NCBI GenBank assembly: GCA_021404565.1
Contig: JAAWWF010000001.1
Coordinates: 543,613-607,612, forward strand
Origin: Roseivirga sp.
Lineage (GTDB): Bacteria; Bacteroidota; Bacteroidia; Cytophagales; Cyclobacteriaceae
Reading direction: 5' to 3'
DNA length: 64,000 nucleotides
In this document: positions 15,284-25,065 of the stretch, piece after piece
How the letters are laid out: each line of letters opens with the position of its first letter
How positions within the stretch are numbered: position 1 is the stretch's first letter
Translations under genes and position numbers: made by a program
The notes under the pieces: model-generated
The model's database searches: none
What the model was told of the DNA's origin: nothing
Seen by the model: the letters and a program-made list of their open reading frames with translations, nothing else

Positions 15284-17227
15284 ATGAAATCAGCACAAAC
15301 ACGCACGGTCATTGAAAATGTGAGACCAGAAATCAATGCCGGAGCTCATGCTGCCAAAAGAGTGGCAGGACAGAGATTTCAAGTGACTGCCGACATTGTA
15401 GCCGATGGCCACGATGTGCTCAATGCCCATATCAAGTATCGCTTTGGCAAAGCTAAGAAGTGGCAATATGCGCCAATGCACGAGGTGGGCAATGATGAAT
15501 GGGCCGGAGAATTTATTGCAGAAAAACAAGGAAAGTACACCTATACCATCGAAGCCTGGGTAGACTACCCTCTCACCTGGCAGCACAATATTGAACGTAA
15601 GATCCAGGACGGGCAACATGTAAATGTTGAACTGCTCGATGGCATCAGATTTCTGGAAGCAGCGGCCAAAGCATGCAAGGCAGAAGCAGCCTATCTGAAT
15701 GAGCTAAAAGCTGCCTTTGAAAACGAAGAGTCTTATAAATATGCCATAGATGAGGCCACCTCTGACAGACTACATGACATTTTCAATGATAACCCGAGTA
15801 AGCAGTTTGCCACAACTTATGATCGCGAACTACCATTGGAAGTAGACAGAGAGAAAGCACTCTACAGTACCTGGTATGAGTTTTTCCCCAGGTCGGCTGC
15901 CAAAAACCCTGGCGAGCATGGTACGTTCAAGGATTGCCTGGATATTATTCCTTATGTCGCGGAAATGGGATTCGACACCATTTATTTCCCTCCAATCCAC
16001 CCAATAGGTACTGATTTTAGAAAAGGAAAGAACAATACTACCACCACCGTAGAAGGTGATGTAGGGGTGCCCTGGGCCATTGGTAACAAAGAAGGCGGGC
16101 ATAAAGACATTTTGCCGGAGCTTGGCAGTTTTGACGATTTTAAGGCTGTAGTTGCTGAGGCTAAAAAACATGGGATCGAGATTGCATTGGATTTTGCTCT
16201 GCAGTGCTCACCTGATCACCCTTATGTAAAGGAAAACCCAAGCTGGTTTAAATGGAGGCCGGACGGTACGGTGCAATACGCTGAAAATCCACCCAAAAAG
16301 TACCAGGATATCTACCCCATCTACTTTGAGTCAGAAGACTGGGAGAATATGTGGGAAGAATTTGTGAGTATCGTACTGCACTGGAACAAGCTGGGCATTA
16401 AGATTTTCAGGGTAGACAACCCCCACACCAAGCCTTATGGTTTTTGGGAATACCTGATTGCCGAGGTAAAGAAAAAAGACAATGATGTACTCTTCCTGGC
16501 CGAAGCCTTTACCCGACCTAAGGTAATGCAAAGACTGGCTAAGGTAGGCTTTACTCAATCGTATACTTACTACACCTGGAGAAATAACAAAGCAGAGCTC
16601 ATTGAGTACATGACGGAGCTTACTAAGGGTGAAATGAAGGACTATTTTCGTCCTAACTTCTGGCCTAACACTCCCGACATTAATCCATGGATGCTGCAGG
16701 GAGGCAACGAAAACCTTTATATCGTACGGCATATGATGGCCGCTACACTAAGCTCAAACTACGGCATGTATGGACCCGTATATGAGCAAATAGCCAATGA
16801 TGCCTATGTAGGTAAGGAAGAATATCTCAACTCTGAAAAATACGAGGTAAGGCATTGGGACTGGACCAAAACCAATAAGCTCAAACAGCTTATCACCCGG
16901 ATCAACCATATCAGAAAGCAGCATTCAGCACTACAGTTTACCAACAATATTGAGTTTTGTAATATTGAAAACGAGCATATTCTGGCCTATTTCAAGCGCA
17001 GTGAAGATGGATCAAGCAATATGCTTTTTGTGGTAAATCTCGACCCCTACAACAAACAAGGAGGCTGGGTGCAGGTTCCACGTCATCTGATGGGCATAGA
17101 AAATGGCACGCCCATGCGCATGAACGATTTGGTAACAGGCAATAGCTACATATGGCGCGATGAGTGGAACTATGTAGAGCTCGATCCATTTCAGGTACCA
17201 TACCATATCTTTTCAATTGATTACTGA
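15284..17227 (+). CDS. glgE: Alpha-1,4-glucan:maltose-1-phosphate maltosyltransferase
   Basis: A 647-residue GH13 enzyme of the GlgE type. It has the N-terminal GlgE domain (YRFGKAKKWQYAPMHEVGNDEW, seen as a beta-sandwich), the inserted helical segment, and the barrel. The nucleophile Asp378 is in KIFRVDNPHTKP and the acid/base Glu407 in FLAEAFTRP. GIEIALDFALQCSPDHPY is the conserved region I. GlgE adds maltosyl units from maltose-1-phosphate to linear alpha-1,4-glucan in the cytosol. It heads a tight operon with maltokinase (15-bp gap), GlgB, a GH57 protein and a lipoprotein. Length is typical for the family. A palindromic operator candidate lies upstream. Confidence 0.93.
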   Translation: MKSAQTRTVIENVRPEINAGAHAAKRVAGQRFQVTADIVADGHDVLNAHIKYRFGKAKKWQYAPMHEVGNDEWAGEFIAEKQGKYTYTIEAWVDYPLTWQHNIERKIQDGQHVNVELLDGIRFLEAAAKACKAEAAYLNELKAAFENEESYKYAIDEATSDRLHDIFNDNPSKQFATTYDRELPLEVDREKALYSTWYEFFPRSAAKNPGEHGTFKDCLDIIPYVAEMGFDTIYFPPIHPIGTDFRKGKNNTTTTVEGDVGVPWAIGNKEGGHKDILPELGSFDDFKAVVAEAKKHGIEIALDFALQCSPDHPYVKENPSWFKWRPDGTVQYAENPPKKYQDIYPIYFESEDWENMWEEFVSIVLHWNKLGIKIFRVDNPHTKPYGFWEYLIAEVKKKDNDVLFLAEAFTRPKVMQRLAKVGFTQSYTYYTWRNNKAELIEYMTELTKGEMKDYFRPNFWPNTPDINPWMLQGGNENLYIVRHMMAATLSSNYGMYGPVYEQIANDAYVGKEEYLNSEKYEVRHWDWTKTNKLKQLITRINHIRKQHSALQFTNNIEFCNIENEHILAYFKRSEDGSSNMLFVVNLDPYNKQGGWVQVPRHLMGIENGTPMRMNDLVTGNSYIWRDEWNYVELDPFQVPYHIFSIDY

Positions 17228-17241
17228 TTAAATTAATCCCT

Positions 17242-18870
17242 ATGGCCAAAACCAAAGGAACATCCACGCAGGCAACCGGCTGGGCTGATCTGTTCAGACA
17301 GGAGGCTTTTCAGTCAAAGCTCATGCTGCAAACCCTGCCAAGATATATGCATACCACGCGTTGGTATGCGGCTAAAACACAGCAGGCTAAATCTTATCGA
17401 ATAGAGCAACAGATGCCTTTCGAACTTGAAAACGGAGAGACTGCCTTTTTCATTACGATCGAAATCAACTTTAAAGCAGGCTTTACGGAGTACTACTTTA
17501 TGACGCTCTCTTTTGTACCAGAAGATATAGACATAGATCTGAAAGGCATTGTATCGAGCATTACCGTGGGCGGAGTGAAAGGCAAAGTCATTGACGCTCT
17601 TTATTGGGAGGAATTTCGCAGATCACTGTACAATCAAATCCTGTCGCAAAAGATTTTGACTGACGGTAATACTAAGCTTCTTTTTGAGCGAGGTAAGGTA
17701 TTGAGGTCCAGCCCTGCCTATGAGTCATCCAGAGTGATGAATTTTGACCAAAGTAATACCTCGGTTGAATACAACGGCAAATACTTCTTTAAAGCTTACA
17801 GAAGGCTCTTCCAGGACTCCAACCCGGATCTGGAACTGACGAAATTTCTGTCAGATGAAGGAGCCTTTAAAAACTGCCCGAGATATGGCGGCAGCATCAG
17901 CTGGATTAAGAATCAGTATGCCACGCTCTCCATTGGTATCATGCAGGAAAAGATTGAGAATATCGGGGAAGCCTGGAATCATACGCTCGACATGATCAAC
18001 GGCTACTTTGAACGAATCAGTGCCACAGACATGGACATTGCTGACATTCAGGACATAGCGAGCTTTGACCTGGTTGGCCCGGATGCACTAAAGTCTGACT
18101 TCAGGCTGCTCATAGGCGATGATGTGATTGCCAAGGTGGAGCGCATGGCATTGAGGATAGCTGAGATGCACATTGCCTTGTTCGACAATAAGGTAGATTT
18201 GGAGTTTAACCCGATCGCTTTCAATGGAGACTATACCGTCTGGCTCAAAAACAGGATTATTTACCAGGTAAATGCACGCTTTATACTGGTAGAAGAAAAT
18301 ATCCACAAGTTGAAGGGCATGGCCCGGGAATATGCTCAAACTTTTCTTGAGAACAGAGAGTTTATCACCTCACAATTTCTTGCCTTTGAAGAGAAGGCAC
18401 TCAACAGTAGTCGGATCAGAATACATGGAGACCTGCACCTGGGGCAAATTCTTATGACGGAGGATGATGACTTTTATATCATCGACTATGAGGGAGAGCC
18501 GGAAAGTACCATTCGCGACAGAAAGGTGAAGCAGACTCCGCTTAAAGATGTTGCCGGTATGCTCAGGTCATTTCACTATGCCGTGTATGCCACGATTTTC
18601 GATGAAAACAACGATTACGGCCTGAGCAAGGAATTACTCTTTGAGGCAGGTGAAAAATATTACAGGGCTATTACAGCCATCTTCCTGAATAAGTATGTAC
18701 AAACTGCCATGGATGGCAACCTGGACATAGGCTATAATTCAGAGATCAAATACCTTTTAAAATACCACTTGCTTGAAAAGGCTGTCTACGAGATTGGCTA
18801 TGAGTTGAAAGCAAGACCTGACTGGGTCATTATTCCCCTTACAGGTATCAAACAAATCCTTGACGATTAA
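17242..18870 (+). CDS. Maltokinase (stand-alone)
   Basis: A 542-residue kinase of the Pep2/Mak type. The N-terminal region has [15 protein letters not shown] (the ATP-binding lobe cap seen in maltokinases). The catalytic loop is [10 protein letters not shown] (Asp397) and the metal-binding motif IIDYEGEP (Asp415), both in the order expected for eukaryotic-like small-molecule kinases. It phosphorylates maltose with ATP to maltose-1-phosphate, the donor for GlgE. In many bacteria this domain is fused to trehalose synthase (TreS); here it is free and no TreS lies nearby. Spacing is 15 bp from glgE and 2 bp to glgB, so they are surely co-transcribed. Confidence 0.88.
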   Translation: MAKTKGTSTQATGWADLFRQEAFQSKLMLQTLPRYMHTTRWYAAKTQQAKSYRIEQQMPFELENGETAFFITIEINFKAGFTEYYFMTLSFVPEDIDIDLKGIVSSITVGGVKGKVIDALYWEEFRRSLYNQILSQKILTDGNTKLLFERGKVLRSSPAYESSRVMNFDQSNTSVEYNGKYFFKAYRRLFQDSNPDLELTKFLSDEGAFKNCPRYGGSISWIKNQYATLSIGIMQEKIENIGEAWNHTLDMINGYFERISATDMDIADIQDIASFDLVGPDALKSDFRLLIGDDVIAKVERMALRIAEMHIALFDNKVDLEFNPIAFNGDYTVWLKNRIIYQVNARFILVEENIHKLKGMAREYAQTFLENREFITSQFLAFEEKALNSSRIRIHGDLHLGQILMTEDDDFYIIDYEGEPESTIRDRKVKQTPLKDVAGMLRSFHYAVYATIFDENNDYGLSKELLFEAGEKYYRAITAIFLNKYVQTAMDGNLDIGYNSEIKYLLKYHLLEKAVYEIGYELKARPDWVIIPLTGIKQILDD

Positions 18871-18872
18871 TT

Positions 18873-20795
18873 ATGGAAAAGCATCAATATACTAAAGCCC
18901 ATTCACTGCTCACTGACTTTGACAGTGATCTGTTTAAATCAGGCAAGCACTTCAACCTGCATGAAAAGCTGGGATCATTCCCTATTACGAATGAAGGCAC
19001 TGAAGGCACCCATTTTGCCGTATGGGCTCCCAATGCTACTACCGTTCAGGTCATTGGAGATTTCAACTACTGGAATGGCGAGGGCTATGAGCTTTACCCC
19101 CGCTGGGATGGAACTGGTATTTGGGAAGGTTTTGTACCTGAAATTGGAAAAGGAACGGTTTACAAATACCGCATTCACTCCAACAATCATGGTCAGGTGC
19201 TTGAAAAAGGTGATCCCTTTGCTATTCACTGGGAGGTGCCTCCGAAGACTGCTTCTATTGTCTGGGATGTAGACTATAAATGGAAAGACAGCAAATGGCT
19301 CAAGAAGAGAAAAACGTCCAATCAACTGGGGCAACCCTTCTCGGTTTATGAGGTACATATCGGTTCCTGGAAAAGGAAGGAAAACGGTGAGTCACTCTCT
19401 TATAAAGAGCTTGCCAAAGACCTGGTGAAGTATGTGAAAGACATGGGCTATACCCATGTAGAGTTGCTTCCTGTTACTGAGCACCCCTTCTTTGGTTCCT
19501 GGGGCTATCAGTGTACCGGTTACTTTGCCCCCTCATCGCGCTATGGTACTCCTGAAGATTTCATGGCCATGATTGATGCCTTTCACAAGGCAGAAATCGG
19601 GGTAATCATCGACTGGGTACCCTCCCACTTTCCAAGCGATGCCCACGGGCTTTATAATTTTGATGGTACACATCTGTTCGAGCACTCTGATCCACGCCAG
19701 GGATACCACCCTGACTGGAGCAGCTACATTTTCAACCTGGGAAGAAACGAGGTAAGATCATTCCTGATCAGCTCTGCACTTTTCTGGCTTGACGTCTGTC
19801 ATGCCGATGGACTTCGTGTAGATGCGGTGGCTTCTATGCTCTACCTGGACTACTCACGAAAAGAAGGCGAGTGGATTCCAAACCAATATGGTGGCAGAGA
19901 AAACCTGGAGGCCATCAGCTTCCTGAAAGAACTTAATGAAGCCTGCTTTGGGGCCGTAGAAGGCATACAGACCATAGCTGAAGAGTCTACTGCCTGGCCA
20001 GCCGTATCACGCCCTACCTACCTGGGTGGTCTGGGCTTTGGCATGAAATGGATGATGGGATGGATGCACGATACACTGGAGTATTTTCAGAAAGACCCTT
20101 ATTACCGACAGTATCATCACAACATGATTACTTTCAGTCTGAACTATGCTTTTACTGAAAACTTCATGCTGCCTCTCTCACATGACGAAGTAGTACATGG
20201 CAAGGGCCCCTTGATCGATCGTATGCCCGGTGACGAATGGCAGCGATTTGCCAACCTGAGGGTACTTTATGGCTATATGTATACTCATCCCGGTACCAAA
20301 TTGGTATTTATGGGTGGGGAGATTGGACAGACCAGCGAATGGAAACATGATCTTTCGGTTGATTGGCACCTGCTCGAACAGGATTCGCACAAAGGCATAC
20401 AGGAACTGACGAAAGACCTGAATCACCTTTATAAAAACGAGCCTGCTCTCTACGAAAACAGCTTCAGTGCCGAAGGTTTTGAGTGGATTGAACTGAATGA
20501 CTATCAGAATTCAGCCTTGAGCTACATCAGAAAGGCTAAGAATGAGGCTGACGACATTATCGTAGTTTGCAACTTCACCCCGATCGTGAGAGAAGAATAT
20601 GCCATTGGTACCAATGGCGGAGACTGGGAAGAGGTTTTCAACTCAGATGATAAGAAATACTGGGGTAGCGGAGTTCATAATGAGGGAATCCTTTCATCCA
20701 TCGAAGAATCAAAACATGGTCGCAGCCACAGTATCAGCCTGAAAATGGCTCCTCTTTCGGTCAGCATGTTTAAAAAGGTAAGTACTAAAAAGTAG
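18873..20795 (+). CDS. glgB: 1,4-alpha-glucan branching enzyme
   Basis: A 640-residue GH13 branching enzyme. An N-terminal CBM48 domain ([21 protein letters not shown]) precedes the barrel. The nucleophile is in [19 protein letters not shown], the acid/base Glu in [10 protein letters not shown], and the HD pair in [12 protein letters not shown]. It cuts alpha-1,4 chains and re-attaches them as alpha-1,6 branches, and with GlgE it makes branched glucan. It starts 2 bp after the maltokinase stop and is followed 8 bp later by the GH57 gene. An N-terminal extra N1 domain seen in some GlgB proteins is absent, so it is the shorter type. All catalytic residues are present. Confidence 0.95.
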   Translation: MEKHQYTKAHSLLTDFDSDLFKSGKHFNLHEKLGSFPITNEGTEGTHFAVWAPNATTVQVIGDFNYWNGEGYELYPRWDGTGIWEGFVPEIGKGTVYKYRIHSNNHGQVLEKGDPFAIHWEVPPKTASIVWDVDYKWKDSKWLKKRKTSNQLGQPFSVYEVHIGSWKRKENGESLSYKELAKDLVKYVKDMGYTHVELLPVTEHPFFGSWGYQCTGYFAPSSRYGTPEDFMAMIDAFHKAEIGVIIDWVPSHFPSDAHGLYNFDGTHLFEHSDPRQGYHPDWSSYIFNLGRNEVRSFLISSALFWLDVCHADGLRVDAVASMLYLDYSRKEGEWIPNQYGGRENLEAISFLKELNEACFGAVEGIQTIAEESTAWPAVSRPTYLGGLGFGMKWMMGWMHDTLEYFQKDPYYRQYHHNMITFSLNYAFTENFMLPLSHDEVVHGKGPLIDRMPGDEWQRFANLRVLYGYMYTHPGTKLVFMGGEIGQTSEWKHDLSVDWHLLEQDSHKGIQELTKDLNHLYKNEPALYENSFSAEGFEWIELNDYQNSALSYIRKAKNEADDIIVVCNFTPIVREEYAIGTNGGDWEEVFNSDDKKYWGSGVHNEGILSSIEESKHGRSHSISLKMAPLSVSMFKKVSTKK

Positions 20796-20803
20796 AGTTT
20801 TTA

Positions 20804-23230
20804 ATGAGTCGGTATTTGTGTATACACGGGCATTTCTATCAGCCCCCAAGAGAGAATGCGTGGTTGGAAAAGATCGAGATTCAACCCAGTGCTTATCCCT
20901 ATCATGACTGGAATGAGCGCATCACCCGGGAATCTTATTACCCAAATGCTTTTTCGAGGGTACTCAATGATGAGGGCAAAATCATTGATATCGTAAATAA
21001 CTACTCGAAAATCAGCTTCAATATGGGGGCAACACTGCTTTCATGGATGGAACAACATGCTCCCGTTACCTATCAGGCCATTCTGGAATCGGACAGGCTG
21101 AGCATGGAAAATTTCGGAGGACATGGTTCTGCTGTGGCCCAGGTGTACAATCATATGATTATGCCGCTGGCCAATCGCAGAGATAAGGAAACGCAGATTA
21201 TCTGGGGCATTGAAGACTTCAAAAAGAGGTTCAACAGAATGCCTGAAGGGATGTGGCTCGGAGAGGCAGCGGTGGATACTGAAACACTGGAGTTGATGGC
21301 CGATCACGGTATTCTATACACCCTACTGGCCCCACGACAAGCCAAAAGGTTCAGAAAGATTGGGACAGAGCAGTGGCATGATGGTGTGAATTCTAACCTT
21401 CACTACTGGTACACCTTACCATCAGGTAAAAAGATCGCCCTCTTCTTTTATGATGGAGAGCGCTCTCAGAATGTAGCCTTCAAAGGCCTGCTGGAGAATG
21501 GTAAGAATTTCGCCCACGACCTGCTCGAGACCTTTCAGCCAGACCTGGACAATCAGCTGGCGCATATCGCTACTGATGGAGAAAGCTATGGGCATCATCA
21601 TAAAAACGGAGACATGGCTCTGGCCTACTGCCTCCGCTACATCGAGCAGCAGGGCTCAGTTCAAATCACCAATTATGGCCAGTACCTCTCGCTGTTTGAA
21701 CCTGAGCACGAAATAGAAATTCATGAAGACAGTTCCTGGAGCTGCGTACACGGTGTAGAGCGATGGAGGAGTAATTGTGGTTGCCATACTGGTGGAGAAG
21801 GTCACTGGCATCAAAAATGGAGAGCTCCCCTGCGTGATGCGCTGGATTTTATCCGGGAAAAAATGATCACCATTTTCGAAGAGGAAATGGCAGCTTTCAC
21901 AAACGACCCCTGGAAGCTCCGCGATGACTACATCTCAGTGGTACTGGACAGGTCGAAGTCCAATGTCAGAAAGTTTCTGAATAAACATATTGACTACAGC
22001 CTCAATGACAGCGAAAAGACCAAGGTGATGCGCATGCTGGAAATGCAGCGCAATGCCCAGCTCATGTATGCCAGCTGTGGTTGGTTTTTCAATGATATCT
22101 CAGGCATCGAAACCTTACAGGTATTGCAGTATGCCAGCAGAGCCATGCAGCTTGCAGAAAGTGAATCTGACATCAAACTGGAAGATGATTTTCTTGAGAT
22201 TCTTGACAAGGCTGAAAGTAATAAGACCGATGAGGGCACCGGCAAAGATATTTACCTGAGGGAGATTCAACCCTATGCGCTGTCACTGACTCAAGTGGGC
22301 ATGCACTATGCCGTAGCCTCGCTTTTTGCCGATAATCCGCAAAGCCTTACCGTACTCAACTATGACTGCAAAAGTCTTTGGTACGAGAGAAAGAGTGCTG
22401 GAATGCAAAAACTGGCCTTTGGTACTACGGAAGTAAACTCCAAAGTGACACTTTCCAAGAAGCTCTTCAGCTTTGTGGTACTCTATGTAGGGCAGCACCA
22501 TATTATTGGAGGTACCTGCGACCGGCTGAGCACCGAAGAATTCTCTCCCATTGAGCAGGCACTTAGCAAGACCTTTGAGCGCAGTAATATTGCCCAGGTC
22601 ATAGACATCATCAAAGAAAACTTCAAGGCACACAATTTCAGCTTTTTTGGCATGTTCAAAGATGAGCAGATGAAACTGGTCAATCAGTACCTGAACCAAA
22701 GCATGGAGCTGGCTTATGACTCTTACCGAAAGATCTATGACCGCAATTACAATGTGCTGAATGTTATGAAAGGTGCTAAGCTTCAGATACCTGATATGCT
22801 CAAGCAAAATATCGATCTGGTGATCAATATTGAGCTGAATGAGCTTCTCTCCAATGGTGCTTTCAGCCTGGAAAAGTTCGAAGACCTGGTGGAAGAAGTA
22901 GAAAAATGGGAGATAAAGCTGAACGAAGAAGCACTTAACAGTCATTTGAACAACAAATTGGAACAGCTCTTTACGGCCTATCTGAATGATGTTTCAAATG
23001 CAGGCTTGCTGGATGAAACATTGCAGAGTATTCAGCTGGCCAAAAGACTTAAACTCAGTCCCAACCTGGTGAATCTTCAGAATCATGTATTCAACTTCAG
23101 CAAAGACCTGATACTGGCTAAAAGCAGCCCTTTTGACGGACAGCAGGCTGTACTGGTACTCCTTGAAAAAATTGCTACTGAAATCAACATCGATTTGACT
23201 GGTTTGAAAAAGGAGGCTTTATTAGTTTAG
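20804..23230 (+). CDS. GH57-family glycoside hydrolase with DUF3536 domain
   Basis: An 808-residue cytosolic protein (no signal peptide). The N-terminal GH57 region starts RYLCIHGHFYQPPRENAW, has the candidate nucleophile in GMWLGEAAVD and the acid in HIATDGESYGHHH, both at GH57 positions. The C-terminal 450 residues are the helical DUF3536 region. GH57 enzymes act on alpha-glucans as amylases, branching enzymes or 4-alpha-glucanotransferases; the activity of the DUF3536 group is not established to my knowledge. Its place directly behind GlgB (8 bp) suggests that it trims or debranches the glucan made by GlgE/GlgB, or releases maltose for the kinase. Confidence 0.82.
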   Translation: MSRYLCIHGHFYQPPRENAWLEKIEIQPSAYPYHDWNERITRESYYPNAFSRVLNDEGKIIDIVNNYSKISFNMGATLLSWMEQHAPVTYQAILESDRLSMENFGGHGSAVAQVYNHMIMPLANRRDKETQIIWGIEDFKKRFNRMPEGMWLGEAAVDTETLELMADHGILYTLLAPRQAKRFRKIGTEQWHDGVNSNLHYWYTLPSGKKIALFFYDGERSQNVAFKGLLENGKNFAHDLLETFQPDLDNQLAHIATDGESYGHHHKNGDMALAYCLRYIEQQGSVQITNYGQYLSLFEPEHEIEIHEDSSWSCVHGVERWRSNCGCHTGGEGHWHQKWRAPLRDALDFIREKMITIFEEEMAAFTNDPWKLRDDYISVVLDRSKSNVRKFLNKHIDYSLNDSEKTKVMRMLEMQRNAQLMYASCGWFFNDISGIETLQVLQYASRAMQLAESESDIKLEDDFLEILDKAESNKTDEGTGKDIYLREIQPYALSLTQVGMHYAVASLFADNPQSLTVLNYDCKSLWYERKSAGMQKLAFGTTEVNSKVTLSKKLFSFVVLYVGQHHIIGGTCDRLSTEEFSPIEQALSKTFERSNIAQVIDIIKENFKAHNFSFFGMFKDEQMKLVNQYLNQSMELAYDSYRKIYDRNYNVLNVMKGAKLQIPDMLKQNIDLVINIELNELLSNGAFSLEKFEDLVEEVEKWEIKLNEEALNSHLNNKLEQLFTAYLNDVSNAGLLDETLQSIQLAKRLKLSPNLVNLQNHVFNFSKDLILAKSSPFDGQQAVLVLLEKIATEINIDLTGLKKEALLV

Positions 23231-23250
23231 CCTCTTAGACAGACCGGATT

Positions 23251-23970
23251 ATGAGAAGAATACTGAGTTTGGGGTGCTTTTTGACATTGGTGTTAGCCGT
23301 ATCCTGTGGATCAGGCGATCTGCCCAATGAAGACAATAGCTGGACAGGTGCTAATCTGAGGGGCAAAGTAAAAAGTGTAACAGAAGTGGGTTTTCAGGCC
23401 ACTAAACAAAATGGAGAATGGATCAAGGGGCAGCGAAACCAGATTTACAGTGTAAAGAATTATACTACTGAAGGTTTCATTACTTCAGAGCGGAGCTACT
23501 ACTCTGATACCAATGAATTAAGTTCAGGCTTTGACTATGTGTATGACGATGATGGAAATGTCATTCGTGTGAACGCCATAGATCCGGAAGGCAATGTATC
23601 GGGTTTTTCCAATGTAGAGGAGCGGGATGGCAAAGTAGGAATCAGATACTACTCTGATTTCTTTGGCAACGAGGCCAACTCTATGGCTACCGGCAGTACA
23701 GAAATGAACTGGAAAAATCATCGCCTGGTAGAATCCAGGGCCTATCAAATTACCGGAGAACTCACCAGCCATGTAAAGTACGAATACGACAGCCATGGTG
23801 ATATGAGCAAAACGATTATTGACAACTATAGCCAGGGTCAAAGGGATGTAACGATCAATTCAACCTACCTGGAGTTTGACGAGCAGAGCAACTGGCTCAG
23901 ACAACTCAAAGAATATGAAGGTTTTCCCGTTACTGAAATCGTTGAGAGGCGATATGAGTACTACCAGTAG
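23251..23970 (+). CDS. Lipoprotein with YD-like strand repeats, unknown function
   Basis: A 239-residue lipoprotein with a signal peptide and lipobox (TLVLAVSCGSG, Cys20). The mature part is strand-rich with repeats reminiscent of the YD/Rhs pattern, such as FDYVYDDDGNVIRVNA, VKYEYDSHGDMSKTII and YLEFDEQSNWLRQL, about one every 60-80 residues. Similar small YD-repeat lipoproteins are common in Bacteroidota. It follows the GH57 gene by 20 bp on the same strand, so it may be the last gene of the alpha-glucan operon, although an envelope lipoprotein does not fit an intracellular glucan pathway. No function can be assigned. Confidence 0.65.
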   Translation: MRRILSLGCFLTLVLAVSCGSGDLPNEDNSWTGANLRGKVKSVTEVGFQATKQNGEWIKGQRNQIYSVKNYTTEGFITSERSYYSDTNELSSGFDYVYDDDGNVIRVNAIDPEGNVSGFSNVEERDGKVGIRYYSDFFGNEANSMATGSTEMNWKNHRLVESRAYQITGELTSHVKYEYDSHGDMSKTIIDNYSQGQRDVTINSTYLEFDEQSNWLRQLKEYEGFPVTEIVERRYEYYQ

Positions 23971-24131
23971 TTTTTCAAGTAGATCTAAGACATTAGACCT
24001 CAGACTCTGAATATCGAACTTTCGAGACCGGCCGATTACCCAGGTCAGGACTGAAAGTCGGACCGGTAAATAATCTAACCTTCCGGAAAGAATCCGATAA
24101 CCTTTCTGACAGTAACCACTAACTTGAGCTT

Positions 24132-24335
24132 ATGGCAAGCTTCGAGGTATATAGCACAGCTGAGGAACTTAAAACTTCCATACCTACCGAGTCTGAAGGA
24201 CTAAGCATGGAAGAGTCCTTCATCAAAGTATTAGACCTGATGGATTTTTATGCCTCTCTGGATCAAGTTAAACCTTCTCGTCCTGACACCGATGATATTA
24301 ATTGGGTGGAGTTAAAGTGGCCTGCTAAAGATTAA
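24132..24335 (+). CDS. Small hypothetical protein
   Basis: A 67-residue acidic product starting MASFEVYSTAEELKTSIPT. It has no signal peptide, membrane helix or recognised domain. The composition (balanced charges, helical centre ESFIKVLDLMDFYASLDQ) is protein-like, and the stop is followed by a stretch with no other gene. A 161-bp gap with no features separates it from the lipoprotein gene upstream. It could be a real small gene or chance; the call is tentative. Confidence 0.4.
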   Translation: MASFEVYSTAEELKTSIPTESEGLSMEESFIKVLDLMDFYASLDQVKPSRPDTDDINWVELKWPAKD

Positions 24336-24440
24336 CAATGAAATTCGCGAGCAACTGAAAAAGAGCAACCCCAACATGGATAATTAGTCTCATTCTAATA
24401 AACAAAAACAGCCGTCACATCAGGGATGCACGGCCGCTCT

Positions 24441-24494
24441 GGTCCTGACCTCTCAGGACACACCTATGGAATCTTTGAATCTGCCTGGCAGATT
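24441..24494. repeat. Two inverted repeats downstream of the small gene
   Basis: GTCCTGA-CCTC-TCAGGAC at 24442-24459 is a 7-bp stem with a 4-base loop. AATCTGCC-T-GGCAGATT at 24478-24494 is a perfect 17-bp dyad. Neither has a T-run. The first could form a weak hairpin between convergent genes; the second looks more like a protein-binding dyad. Confidence 0.35.
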
Positions 24495-24516
24495 ATTCCG
24501 AAGCTCTCAAGCTGGA

Positions 24517-24825
24517 TTATACTGTTACTACAGAGTTTTCTTCGAAAGTCAGTTCGTTGGCAACGTAGGCATCAGCTGCCCAATCGTTCTCCCAAACTTT
24601 ACCATCAATCAGGTAACGGAATTGGTAATCTTTACCTGATTCCAGTTTGATTGTAGTTTTGAAAGTACCAGACTTCAACTTCTTCAACTCAGTAGCAGTT
24701 TCGTTCCAATCGTTGAACTCACCTACCAGAGTAACTGTTGCAGCTTCTGCAGCAGCTTCTTTAGGAAGTTCGAAAGTAACATTCGCTTGAGGCTTAGTTT
24801 TTAAATACTGTTTCTTAATGCTCAT
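24517..24825 (-). CDS. Free-standing glycogen-binding (CBM48/AMPK-beta-like) domain protein
   Basis: A 102-residue protein that is essentially one CBM48 domain: VTFELPKEAAAEAATVTLVGEFNDWNE, then TFKTTIKLESGKDYQFRYLIDGKVWENDW. The WNDW-like positions (FNDWN and WENDW) are the glucan-contacting aromatics of the family. It has no catalytic domain and no signal peptide. Such small proteins may coat or target cytosolic glycogen. It sits near the end of the alpha-glucan operon on the opposite strand and shares the CAAACGTTTG palindrome with it, so co-regulation is likely. Its partner or enzyme is unknown. Confidence 0.82.
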   Translation of the reverse strand: MSIKKQYLKTKPQANVTFELPKEAAAEAATVTLVGEFNDWNETATELKKLKSGTFKTTIKLESGKDYQFRYLIDGKVWENDWAADAYVANELTFEENSVVTV

Positions 24826-24895
24826 AACTCTAATGATTACATGACAAAGTTTTTCAAAAAACCATTAGTCTACCTATCTATGAGGCAATTATTTG

Positions 24896-24965
24896 ATGAA
24901 ACGATTGCATAAAACACACCAGCTAACTCGCTCGATACCAGCCTGTTTTTGATAACAAACGTTTG
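24896..24965. promoter_or_regulatory. Candidate operator upstream of the CBM48 gene
   Basis: The perfect palindrome CAAACGTTTG (24956-24965) is the same core as the site before glgE and lies about 135 bp before this start codon. A weaker ACGATT-centred dyad is at 24896-24910. The two exact cores in genes of one pathway suggest a shared LacI-type regulator. Confidence 0.5.
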
Positions 24966-25065
24966 ATTTTAATTTAAAGCTGGATTAGTGTGGACCTCTG
25001 CTTTTTCAATCTGCCAAAAGCACCATATCAAGGTGCTGACATTTCGTTCTACAACAGCCGGAAAA

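Noticed and set aside
15148-15336. 62-codon - strand frame across the glgE start
   Set aside because: It covers the palindromic operator and overlaps glgE; it is best read as a shadow.
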